The translations under genes and the position numbers were made by a program. Under the pieces are notes generated by a model. It ran no database searches, had not been told where the DNA came from, and saw only the letters and a program-made list of their open reading frames with translations. Positions 1 to 7,337 of a stretch of DNA of 7,969 nt are shown piece by piece (position 1 is the stretch's first letter; the number at the start of each line of letters is the position of its first letter). The stretch is taken from assembly GCA_022837245.1 (NCBI GenBank), contig JALHHX010000100.1, positions 1 to 7,969 of the forward strand, written 5' to 3'. This DNA comes from Lentisphaerota bacterium. Its GTDB lineage: Bacteria > Verrucomicrobiota > Kiritimatiellia > RFP12 > UBA3636.

Positions 1-23
1 TGGCCGCCGGAAGGTGTGGGCGA

Positions 24-44
24 GGGCGGCGGCGCATGCCGCCC
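24..44. repeat. GC-rich inverted repeat in left flank
   Basis: GGGCGGC at 24-30 is the exact reverse complement of GCCGCCC at 38-44, with a 7-nt loop. No T-run follows on either strand, so it is not called a terminator. The surrounding 1-132 has no convincing gene: all three plus-strand frames are open through it, as expected from its high GC, but none reads like a conserved protein. Chance pairing in GC-rich DNA is possible. Confidence 0.3.
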
Positions 45-132
45 GAACGATTCCTCGCGGTGTGGCATGTATCAGGTTTGCGGCACGGTTCGCAACTGGC
101 GGGGGGAGGGGCAGGCGCAGAGGGAAGGGCGG

Positions 133-179
133 AAGGGCAGGATGGGGGTGGCTTCTTACGAAGGCAATCCTGCCCTTTT
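133..179 (+). terminator. Stem-loop, probable transcription terminator downstream of the operon
   Basis: AAGGGCAGGAT (133-143) is perfectly complementary to ATCCTGCCCTT (167-177), an 11-bp stem. The 23-nt loop holds a further small CTTC/GAAG hairpin. On the plus strand the stem ends in TTTT (176-179), so intrinsic termination is more plausible for plus-strand transcripts entering from the left. On the minus strand it lies about 108 nt after the methyltransferase stop, but no U-run follows it there. It may still stabilise or end the operon transcript. No plus-strand stop codon occurs in 1-132, so any plus-strand gene it serves must end before the window. Confidence 0.5.
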
Positions 180-284
180 GCTCTACCTGGGTTTCGCAAG
201 CGGATTTGTTGGCTGTCGGAAAGCGCAATAGGAATGGAAAGGTGTCAACAAGTCTCCGCATCCGCTAGTGGACCTCGACTCCTA

Positions 285-3200
285 TTACACCTTTCCCGTA
301 GCGGCTGTCTGGAATGCACCCGGCCAGCCGCCGTGTTTCTCGATGACCTCATCGATGTCTTTCATCAGGCGGATGGTCTCGGAGAGGGTGACGACGATTT
401 TCTGGTAGTGGGCGATTTCGTCTGTCGACAACGACCGCCCTTTGCGGTCCTTTAGCCATTTGTAGCAGACTTGGTAGCCGCCGATATGGAAGTTCCACAC
501 CTCTTCGCGAACGCCCTTGAAGCCGATGGTCTGTTTTTTATCCAGCCAGACGGTGTTGTTGGACCAGGAGGCTTTCTCGACCTCGGGGTTACGACTGCCG
601 CAGTACTCGGTTATGAGATGGTCGAGTCTGGGGGATTCGAGGAGGTGCAACGCGACGAGTTCACCACCGAGTTTGGCCAAAGCGCGAAACAGTTCAAGGC
701 TACTAGGCAACGGCAGGCGCGGAAAATCAATCTTTAGGAACTCCGCGTAGCGACTTCTGTAGCTAGGGCTGTAAAACACTGCGTAAGTAAAGTTGAAAAT
801 ATCTGGTGGCGTTACTCCCTCTGGCAAGCCGTGCGTGCCTCGTTGTGAAACCTTCAGGGCCATTGCTAGTGCTTTAAGAAAATCGGAACCAAGATTGGGG
901 CGTGGGGCGTCGCAAGAAAGGGATAGAATATCATTCCTTGAAGATAGATAAAGGGGGGCTTGATAGTTTGTTGTCTTACTAGATAGTAAACCGTGTTCAG
1001 TCATAAACCGAGTTGCCAGGAAGTGAGAGTAATTAACTGCAAGCTCTTCACGACGATTGAAGCATAATGCCAAATTTTTACATTCCAGCATGTGCTTCAT
1101 CACATTGCTGCATGGGGAAGCGTAAAAACCGCGAGAAGTTCCTGTGTAGTATGTAAAACGAAAGTCAAATGGGCGATATAAAATTCTGTAAATGAGGCTT
1201 TTGGTTGGGCCTGATGCACGAACATCACGTTGAGCCGTTGTAACCCGCCAATCACGAGCATCCTTGCCTAAACCAAACTCTGCCCGCGCTTGTTCTTCGT
1301 TGAGAGAAACGAAACGCTCAACAATTTTCCATATATCACCAGCTGTTGCTTGGATTGTAAGAGAGTCTCTCGCAGTAACAAAGCCAACGGTATTAAGCGG
1401 GAAAATATCTGGGATGCGCCATCCTTTGTCATACTCATTACGACTTTTAGTTTCGTGCGGCTTGAAGAAATAATATGGTGAATCAGGAATAAGGGGTGCG
1501 AAGGTAGTCATCGATATCGAGTGGTCGGCAAGTTTTTGGTATTTCTTTTCGCGCCTCCCCCAAAGCTCGGAGTGTAACACTTTACACTGGTCACTTCCGC
1601 ATGAGGCCAGACAAATCGTGACGCCCTGCCGAATATCAAATACGTTTTCATCTCCTGTCCCGTCAGGGCAGCGCTCTTTCTTGTTCGTGTTGCCATGCAA
1701 GTCGATTATGAACAGACGCGAAAAGGAGTTCTGAAGACTCTGGCGCATTCCTCGAAAAGTTGGGTTATCAAGATAGCCGTGGTTGGTTATGTAGCCAAGT
1801 ATTCCAGCGCCTGTGGTGTCCAACGTAATCTGTGCTTGGCGAATAAATTTCACATAATCGTCTTGAAGCCAGACCTTACGCTCATCAAGAGCTTTACCGT
1901 CAATAATTTTATAGGCATTGATAAGGCATTGTGCGCTGTCGGTCATGTTTGACGAAATACCGGAGTATGGTGGATTACCAACGACAACGGTAAAGCGTGA
2001 ATGCCGCTTAACGTCGTTCACTGCCTGCGCCTCGTGAGCAAGCGCCGGTAGGAAGTCGATCTTGAGCTGCACGCTACTTGGCGGTTCGAGTGCGTTCGTG
2101 AGGTATACCCGAGCACGTTCATCACGCTCGAAGCGATAGCCCGTCTCGTAGAGCTTTAGCCCAATTTTGAGGTGCGCGATCGCATAGGGCGCCATCAGTA
2201 GCTCGTAGCCGTGCAGGCGCGGCAGTAAATGCTTTGGCACATACTCGTTCCATAGCTTGCCGATCTCCTTCTCGCTGTAGCCTTGCTTTTTCCATTTGGT
2301 GACAAGCGTCTCGTGGATAAGGTCGATGACTTCGACGAGAAAGGTGCCGGTGCCGGTGGCCGGGTCCAGAATCTGGACGAAGTCCTGGTCGGGCGAGACG
2401 CCCTTTGGAATTTTCAGATCCTGGTGCCGCTTGGCCATCTCGGCCCAGGTGGTGGTGTCGGCCAAGCCATCGGCAAGGCCGAACTCGGTGCGCAGCAGCT
2501 CGTCCACCGAGCGCACGATGTAGGAGACCACGGGGCGCGGGGTGTAGAACACGCCGCGCTGCATGCGCTTCTTGGCGTCGTACTCCTTGAGGAACAACTC
2601 GTAAAAATGAATGACCGGGTCTTCCTCCGGATTTTGGTCGCCGAAATCGCGGACGACGGCCTCCATGTTGGCGTCGTCGAGCAGTTCGACGACCTCGGAG
2701 ACCCCCAGTTCGTCGAAGTCGATACCCGGCCCACCCGCCTTGCCCTGTCGCCCGCCAACCTTGAGGAAGGTCTCCATTAGCTCACGCAGGAAGGGATTCG
2801 TGCGCATGTGGGCAGCCAAGTCGTCGGCGGTCTTCTTTTGCGGGTCGACGATGCGCGCGGAGAGCAGGCCGTAGGAGATGGTTTGAGCGTACATGTCGGC
2901 GAAGCCGTCGGCGTCGAGGTCATGAACCAGCGCCGTCTGGAATGCCTTCATGAGTTGGGTGAGCGGCCCCTTGTCGGTCTCAATGGCAAGAGCAGTCTTG
3001 ATGCGGTCGCGAATGACGCGGGCGAGCTCGGCAAGGCGGATGGAGAGTTCCTTTGAGGTGGTGATTACTTGACGGTGGCGCAGGGTAAAGGCCCCGCGCC
3101 ACCGTTTGCGCCAAGCGGTCGGGTCGCCCTCATCTGGCCAGGCGAGGTGTATGGTCAATTCGTGGGCAACGGCGTCGAGATGCAGTGGCGTGTCGAGATT

Positions 3201-3662
3201 ATCCCACCCAAGAACCTTGAGTGTAGGGAGGTCCGAACCGTCAACGGGTTTCGAAAAGTGAGCAAAGGCGATTTGGCGTTCGCCCCCCACACCGTAGTTA
3301 GAGATGAAGAGCAGGTCGTCGGCGGCCCAGGCTTGGCGCTCGGCTTTATTGGCCGAGGCGCGTTTCTTGAGCGCAACCTGGCCCAGGATACGACGCAAGG
3401 CCACAACTGGAAGGCGCTGCGGTTCGAACTTGACGAAGAAGATGCCCCAGGGCTGGTTGGCAGCGAGGGGCCGCAACCGTTTGATCTCCAGGATTTTTGC
3501 CGCGTTTTTCGAGTCGATTCCAAGCTCCTCGGGGGTGTACTCGAAAGTCAGCTCCTCGAAGTCATCGGATTCAATCGGCCATCCCATTTCGTCACGCAAA
3601 TAGACGACGAGTTGGTCAAAGCGGCGGATGCTCGCGAGTCGAGTGCGGTGAGCGGTCTGCAT
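285..3662 (-). CDS. N6-adenine DNA methyltransferase with type ISP-like specificity region
   Basis: Predicted to transfer a methyl group from S-adenosylmethionine to adenine N6 in a specific DNA site, marking self DNA. The 1125-residue protein shows, in order: an unassigned N-terminal region (about 1-360); the entry to the catalytic domain, GVFYTPRP (370-377); the AdoMet-binding motif I DPATGTGTF (433-441); a segment HGYELLMAPYAIAHLKIG (484-501); and the catalytic NPPY (563-566). A large target-recognition region follows, ending in a C-terminus typical of type ISP enzymes (FPRLPLP at 980-986, GGYQVCYKWLKDRKGR at 1061-1076). Motifs before the recognition region fit the gamma class used by type IIG and ISP enzymes. 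Those enzymes usually carry nuclease and, for ISP, helicase on the same chain (about 1,500-1,600 residues); neither is recognised here. The ATG lies 4 nt after the helicase stop and has GAAGGG 7 nt upstream. It ends in tandem stops TAA TAG. The middle third is clearly AT-richer than the rest. An alternative label is type IIG enzyme or Eco57I-like methylase. Confidence 0.93.
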   Translation of the reverse strand: MQTAHRTRLASIRRFDQLVVYLRDEMGWPIESDDFEELTFEYTPEELGIDSKNAAKILEIKRLRPLAANQPWGIFFVKFEPQRLPVVALRRILGQVALKKRASANKAERQAWAADDLLFISNYGVGGERQIAFAHFSKPVDGSDLPTLKVLGWDNLDTPLHLDAVAHELTIHLAWPDEGDPTAWRKRWRGAFTLRHRQVITTSKELSIRLAELARVIRDRIKTALAIETDKGPLTQLMKAFQTALVHDLDADGFADMYAQTISYGLLSARIVDPQKKTADDLAAHMRTNPFLRELMETFLKVGGRQGKAGGPGIDFDELGVSEVVELLDDANMEAVVRDFGDQNPEEDPVIHFYELFLKEYDAKKRMQRGVFYTPRPVVSYIVRSVDELLRTEFGLADGLADTTTWAEMAKRHQDLKIPKGVSPDQDFVQILDPATGTGTFLVEVIDLIHETLVTKWKKQGYSEKEIGKLWNEYVPKHLLPRLHGYELLMAPYAIAHLKIGLKLYETGYRFERDERARVYLTNALEPPSSVQLKIDFLPALAHEAQAVNDVKRHSRFTVVVGNPPYSGISSNMTDSAQCLINAYKIIDGKALDERKVWLQDDYVKFIRQAQITLDTTGAGILGYITNHGYLDNPTFRGMRQSLQNSFSRLFIIDLHGNTNKKERCPDGTGDENVFDIRQGVTICLASCGSDQCKVLHSELWGRREKKYQKLADHSISMTTFAPLIPDSPYYFFKPHETKSRNEYDKGWRIPDIFPLNTVGFVTARDSLTIQATAGDIWKIVERFVSLNEEQARAEFGLGKDARDWRVTTAQRDVRASGPTKSLIYRILYRPFDFRFTYYTGTSRGFYASPCSNVMKHMLECKNLALCFNRREELAVNYSHFLATRFMTEHGLLSSKTTNYQAPLYLSSRNDILSLSCDAPRPNLGSDFLKALAMALKVSQRGTHGLPEGVTPPDIFNFTYAVFYSPSYRSRYAEFLKIDFPRLPLPSSLELFRALAKLGGELVALHLLESPRLDHLITEYCGSRNPEVEKASWSNNTVWLDKKQTIGFKGVREEVWNFHIGGYQVCYKWLKDRKGRSLSTDEIAHYQKIVVTLSETIRLMKDIDEVIEKHGGWPGAFQTAATGKV

Positions 3663-3666
3663 CGTT

Positions 3667-6600
3667 TTACCCTTCGTTCAGTTCCATCCAGCAACGCAGC
3701 TTGGGCTTGACGCCCACGGGGGCGTCTACGCGCTTGAGGTAGGTATCCTTGATGTGTTTCTCGACCTTGGCGCGTATTTCGAAGAGCGTCATCTCTTCCG
3801 TGGTGCACTTGCGCGCCATGTCGGGCTTGGTGCGGATGCTTGCTATAATCTCGCCGGGTTCTTCGCGAATCGTGCCTCGGTCAAGGTCATAGAGGTACCA
3901 ACGAGTAGTGCCCGCCTCTTCGGTGAATTCGCCATTCTCCTTGTCGAGGGCAGGAAGCGCATAGCAAAAGAAAACGCCGCGCACGCCCTTCGAAGGCCGT
4001 TTGCGGCCACTGAAGACGGCACCGGGGAAGCGGGTGAGGCGTTCTTCAAGTTGCGGATCGGCCTGGAGCAGTGCCTGGTACTCGAGGTGCATCTCTTCAA
4101 TGGCCGTTCGCGTGCCCTCGTATGCTTGACTGAACTCCTTGAGCGCCTCGTAGTCATCCTCTGGAGTGAGCAGTTTCTTGCCCTCGATGCCGAGCGCCTT
4201 TGAGATGAGTAGTGTCTTCTGGGTCACCTTGGCATAGAGCGAAAGTATTTCATTTAACTCTTCTGGCGGCAGGAAGTTCCAGAAGCTCACCTTGCCGCGC
4301 GAAGAGGCGGCCTCCGGGTGGTCAGTGACAAGGCGCTTCTCGATCTCCGGATTCATGCGGCGGTCGACGCGGCCGATGCGTTGCATCAGCCGCACGGGAT
4401 TCCAATGGATGTCGTAATTGATCATCCGTGAGGCGTCCTGGAGGTTCAGACCTTCGGAAAGGACGTCGGTGGAGATGAGCACACGGATTTCCTGGCGTTC
4501 TTGGGCCATGAGTTCCGGTGAAGAAAGACCGTTGTAATAGGGGGAGAAGCGTTGAATCACATCGGCGCGATTCCTTTTAGTCGCGCTGTCGACCTGCTCC
4601 ACGCCCTCAATGCCGGCTTCGTCCAGGCGACGCTTGAGATAGCGCGCCGTGTCGGCAAACTCGGTGAAGATGAGAACCTTCTGGCCGACCAACTCCTTCG
4701 ACTTGAGCATGCGGATGAGTTTTTGGAGCTTGTCGTCGTGTTTTGCTTCGAACTTCTGTGCTTCATCGATGAATCGGACGAGTTCATCCAAGTCAAGGAA
4801 GATTTCAGACATCATTTCCTCGACTTGGTACTCGGCCCGGTCGAGCCGTTCCACTGCGTCGAGCAATTCCTGGGGCACGATGTCCTCGTCCTCGGCCTCT
4901 TCTCCAGCTTCCCCCCAAAACTCAAATTGGCGCTGGACGGCGTAGCCAAGAGCGTCTGCGTTTTGCGCCTTCCAGCGGCTGAGGCGTTTCTTCTCGGAGT
5001 CGGTTTCGCTGTGGGCTTCAAGGAAAGCCAGCATCTTCTGAAGCAGGCGGTTACAAGAAAGCTCGAAGGCAACGACGGAGCTTTCAAAACGTTTCAGGAA
5101 GTTTGTCCGAATCAGGCCGACCACCTGTTGTTGACGGCTTTCTTCAAATGCATCAATAGCCTTGTTGGATCCCTTGTACCAGTGCAGAGGGTAGTACATG
5201 GGAAGTGAAAAAAGCGGGTTCTTTTTCCCGAAGGCTTTCTCGAATAGGTCGAGCATACGCCCATAGGTCTTGCGGATAGAGTACTCCGCTACCTGCGGGG
5301 CCTTCCGTTCCGGGAAGGCTGCGGCCCTCCCATACTCGCGAATCTGGCTTTCCCGTGCGTAGGCGCGGCTGCGTTGAATCACGAGTTGGCGGAAAATTTC
5401 ATCGGTGAACAAGACCTCCTGGGCCTCGCTCATATGCTCGGCAACACCGGACCCTTCCGGCCCGATTCTACTACGTAGAGCTTTCTCCATCTGGTTGAAG
5501 TGTGCGCGCAGATTGTTCACTCCCAGCGTCCGGGCAAAGAATGCCTCGTCTCTACGGGTGAAGAGTTCAATCATATGCCGGAAGTCGCTGAGTCGGTTGT
5601 TGATGGGCGTGGCCGTCAGCATGAAAACGGTCTTCGGGCGCTCCACGCTGTCGAGCAGGTCAAACAACTGGTAGTACCGGGACGGCTCCCTGCCGCCCTC
5701 GCTGCCGACCCTGCCAGGATTTCGGAAGTGGTGCGCTTCATCGATGATGACCACATCGGCAAGCTCGGCGATGCGCTGAAACCGTTCTGGAAATTCCCCT
5801 TTCCTGCCAAGGTCTGTGTGGCTGAACACTGCGAGGTTGCTGAAGTCCGCCCCCCCGCCCACGCCGCCGATGTGCGGCAGACATTGGCGCAGATGAGGCT
5901 CCCAGACGCCTTCTTTGGCGGCTTTGGGGGCGAACAGGACAACGCGTTTTCCTTCGTGCAGGATGAGCCGTTCGATCAGCATCAATCCAACGTAGGTCTT
6001 CCCGAGACCCACGCCGTCGCAGAGGAAAGCCCCTCCATGCTGGCGGGCGATCTTCATGAGCGCCCAATAGGCTTCCTGCTGGTAGCGATCGAGCCGGGGA
6101 AACATACGCGACCGCGTTTCATCCCACTCAGTGGCGGTCAGTTCGTGCCCCCGAAAGAATTCTTGCAGTGCTTTCGCGTAGATATCGAATGGTGTGTAAA
6201 GATGGGTATGGCGCGAGATCGTCTTGATGACCTCGTCGGTAACTTCTTTCGCTTCGTTCCAATGGACTTCGAACCATTCTTGGAGCTGGGTGACCTCGCG
6301 TGCGCTTTGGATTTGGACGTTCAACTCAATGTTTCTGGTGAGACCTGGCCGCGTGAAATTGCTCGAACCGACTAGGGCCTGGGCACCAATCACCTCGATC
6401 TTGGCATGGGTGATGTATGCCTTTGCATGGAATTTGTCCTTGTCGTACACGCGGCAGGCGATTTGGCCGGAACGAAGGGCTGCAATGATAGCGGAAACCC
6501 CATGTAGGAATGGATTGGGTTCTTTTTCGTCCTCGAGGCTCACGTCGAGCTTGCTCAAAGTGTCTGCCCGGACGGCCTCGAGGATTGCCCTTCTAGTTCG

Positions 6601-6813
6601 ATGTGTGGTCTCTGCACCCATCAAAATTCGGATATTGTCTAGCCCCTGCCACTTGCCATCGAGGATGAGTAATGCGCCAATTTCGAAGTAGCCCGTAGCG
6701 ATGTCAAACGCCTTCGCGATGCCAGACCATTCCTCCAGATACCGCAGGCCGGTCCAGCCAGAGACGCTGTTGTCGACGATAAATAGTTCGCGTCCTTTGT
6801 TTTCGCTGCTCAC
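3667..6813 (-). CDS. PLD-nuclease/SNF2-family helicase fusion
   Basis: Predicted ATP-driven DNA translocase carrying its own nuclease domain; likely the motor and cutter of the system. Numbering is from the GTG at 6813 (1048 residues). Residues about 8-190 form a PLD-like domain with one HxK (H129, K131), GSSN (149-152) and a downstream Glu (E163); one motif per chain usually means a dimeric active site. The helicase follows: Walker A GVGLGKT (267-273), DEAH (358-361), TATP (400-403), KVLIFTEF (712-719), STDVLSEGLNLQ (781-792) and QRIGRVDR (811-818). These are SNF2/RapA-like. A long, charged, largely helical insert (about 500-705) separates the two RecA lobes, and about 230 residues follow motif VI. 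The open frame continues up to a TTG at 6900, but that start has no ribosome site; the GTG has GGGAG 9 nt upstream and gives the usual beginning of such proteins. It is the first gene of the operon. It could instead act in a known multi-gene defence type such as a relative of DISARM, but no other DISARM gene is present. Confidence 0.92.
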   Translation of the reverse strand: MSSENKGRELFIVDNSVSGWTGLRYLEEWSGIAKAFDIATGYFEIGALLILDGKWQGLDNIRILMGAETTHRTRRAILEAVRADTLSKLDVSLEDEKEPNPFLHGVSAIIAALRSGQIACRVYDKDKFHAKAYITHAKIEVIGAQALVGSSNFTRPGLTRNIELNVQIQSAREVTQLQEWFEVHWNEAKEVTDEVIKTISRHTHLYTPFDIYAKALQEFFRGHELTATEWDETRSRMFPRLDRYQQEAYWALMKIARQHGGAFLCDGVGLGKTYVGLMLIERLILHEGKRVVLFAPKAAKEGVWEPHLRQCLPHIGGVGGGADFSNLAVFSHTDLGRKGEFPERFQRIAELADVVIIDEAHHFRNPGRVGSEGGREPSRYYQLFDLLDSVERPKTVFMLTATPINNRLSDFRHMIELFTRRDEAFFARTLGVNNLRAHFNQMEKALRSRIGPEGSGVAEHMSEAQEVLFTDEIFRQLVIQRSRAYARESQIREYGRAAAFPERKAPQVAEYSIRKTYGRMLDLFEKAFGKKNPLFSLPMYYPLHWYKGSNKAIDAFEESRQQQVVGLIRTNFLKRFESSVVAFELSCNRLLQKMLAFLEAHSETDSEKKRLSRWKAQNADALGYAVQRQFEFWGEAGEEAEDEDIVPQELLDAVERLDRAEYQVEEMMSEIFLDLDELVRFIDEAQKFEAKHDDKLQKLIRMLKSKELVGQKVLIFTEFADTARYLKRRLDEAGIEGVEQVDSATKRNRADVIQRFSPYYNGLSSPELMAQERQEIRVLISTDVLSEGLNLQDASRMINYDIHWNPVRLMQRIGRVDRRMNPEIEKRLVTDHPEAASSRGKVSFWNFLPPEELNEILSLYAKVTQKTLLISKALGIEGKKLLTPEDDYEALKEFSQAYEGTRTAIEEMHLEYQALLQADPQLEERLTRFPGAVFSGRKRPSKGVRGVFFCYALPALDKENGEFTEEAGTTRWYLYDLDRGTIREEPGEIIASIRTKPDMARKCTTEEMTLFEIRAKVEKHIKDTYLKRVDAPVGVKPKLRCWMELNEG
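3670..3675 (-). promoter_or_regulatory. Ribosome binding site of the methyltransferase inside the helicase 3' end
   Basis: Read on the minus strand, GAAGGG forms the last two sense codons of the helicase (Glu-Gly) and sits 7 nt before the methyltransferase ATG at 3662. The helicase TAA (3669-3667) falls between the two. This arrangement suggests translational coupling, so that ribosomes finishing the helicase help initiate the methyltransferase. Confidence 0.7.
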
Positions 6814-6822
6814 GTGTAGAGT

Positions 6823-6827
6823 CTCCC
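6823..6827 (-). promoter_or_regulatory. Ribosome binding site that sets the helicase start
   Basis: On the minus strand, GGGAG lies 9 nt before GTG (6813-6811). The only longer option is TTG at 6900, which lacks a purine-rich site and may lie upstream of the transcript start. This favours the 1048-residue product over the 1077-residue one. Confidence 0.6.
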
Positions 6828-6861
6828 ACTGCCCTAAGCCGTCATGAAGACAACGGCATTT

Positions 6862-6916
6862 TGCAATCCAACAATGAAGAATATATGCAATCGGCGACAA
6901 ATTTTACGACATTGCA
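6862..6916. repeat. Three TGCAAT hexamers at 24-25 bp spacing, possible operator
   Basis: TGCAAT occurs on the plus strand at 6862-6867 and 6886-6891 (both as TGCAATC), and on the minus strand at 6916-6911. Start positions are 24 and 25 bp apart. The outermost copy is the loop of a small dyad, ACGAC-ATTGCA-GTCGT (6906-6921). The set flanks the candidate -10 box, so it could bind a regulator of the operon. A hexamer is short and no regulator gene is seen in the window. Confidence 0.3.
6880..6885 (-). promoter_or_regulatory. Candidate -10 box for the helicase-methyltransferase operon
   Basis: TATATT on the minus strand lies about 67 nt before the GTG start, in AT-rich DNA. No good -35 sequence is visible at 17 nt; TTGTCG (6895-6900) is only 9 nt upstream, too close for a sigma-70 promoter. 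Another weak -10, TAAAAT, lies a little further upstream. The call rests mostly on position. Confidence 0.25.
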
Positions 6917-7337
6917 GTCGTTTTGTAGGTCTTCATGGTTACTGCTAGGGGGGCTCGTAAAAGATGAGACAAAGATTCATGCCCATTGTTTTGAAGTCGC
7001 TTGAGCGGCCTGCCCATCTCTTGTAACGTCAGCTAAATCTACTTTATCGTCAAGGGGGTATGCGCGAAGGTGCTTCATGTTTTGGCGTGGCAACTCACAG
7101 TGCGCCAGCATCCCAGAGTCCAAGTGAAAGCCGCCAACCTCCTTCGTTGTCCTAGCCAGAGATGAACGGCGCGTAACCGTTCGGCTAAGAACGTGTGTCT
7201 TGTCCCCTCTCCCGTCTCCCACCCCGCTTGACGCCACCCGCCCGGCATGCCAACAAAAATCCCTGCGGGGGTTCTCTCCCCGTCTTCCCCCCGACAGAAC
7301 CCCCGACACCCGCCGGTAATCCGGCAGGAGGCCGACC
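6901..7337. other. Intergenic spacer between the operon and the small membrane protein gene
   Basis: No convincing gene is seen. 6901-7190 is of moderate GC; from about 7200 the sequence becomes strongly GC-rich and matches the right flank, so the edge of acquired DNA may lie near 7190-7200. A minus-strand open frame ends at 6977-6979, but it has no ribosome site, crosses the composition change and resembles nothing I recognise. A 6-bp hairpin, GAACGG/CCGTTC (7164-7169 with 7177-7182), lies near the change. TTGACG at 7228-7233 could be a -35 box for the downstream plus-strand gene, but no good -10 follows. Confidence 0.5.
7312..7331 (+). promoter_or_regulatory. Hairpin directly abutting a strong ribosome binding site
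   Basis: GCCGG (7312-7316) pairs with CCGGC (7321-7325) around a TAAT loop, and AGGAGG (7326-7331) follows with no gap, 6 nt before the ATG at 7338. The AGGAGG is a perfect Shine-Dalgarno core and decides the start of the small membrane protein. The hairpin does not cover the site and could keep it exposed; that role is speculative. Confidence 0.6.

Noticed and set aside
243..248. TTGACA on the minus strand after the methyltransferase stop
   Set aside because: It matches a -35 box exactly, but no acceptable -10 occurs 16-18 nt further along, so no promoter is called.
1..455. Plus-strand open frames in the left flank
   Set aside because: All frames are open because of high GC, none has a good ribosome site or protein-like composition, and they run through the stem-loop and into the antisense of the methyltransferase.
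6814..6900. 29-residue N-terminal extension of the helicase from a TTG start
   Set aside because: No ribosome site precedes the TTG, the candidate promoter lies inside the extension, and the GTG at 6813 has GGGAG at suitable spacing.
1..7337. Direct repeats flanking the operon as attachment sites
   Set aside because: Reading 1-284 against 6901-7337 showed no shared stretch longer than would be expected by chance, and no tRNA gene or integrase is present.
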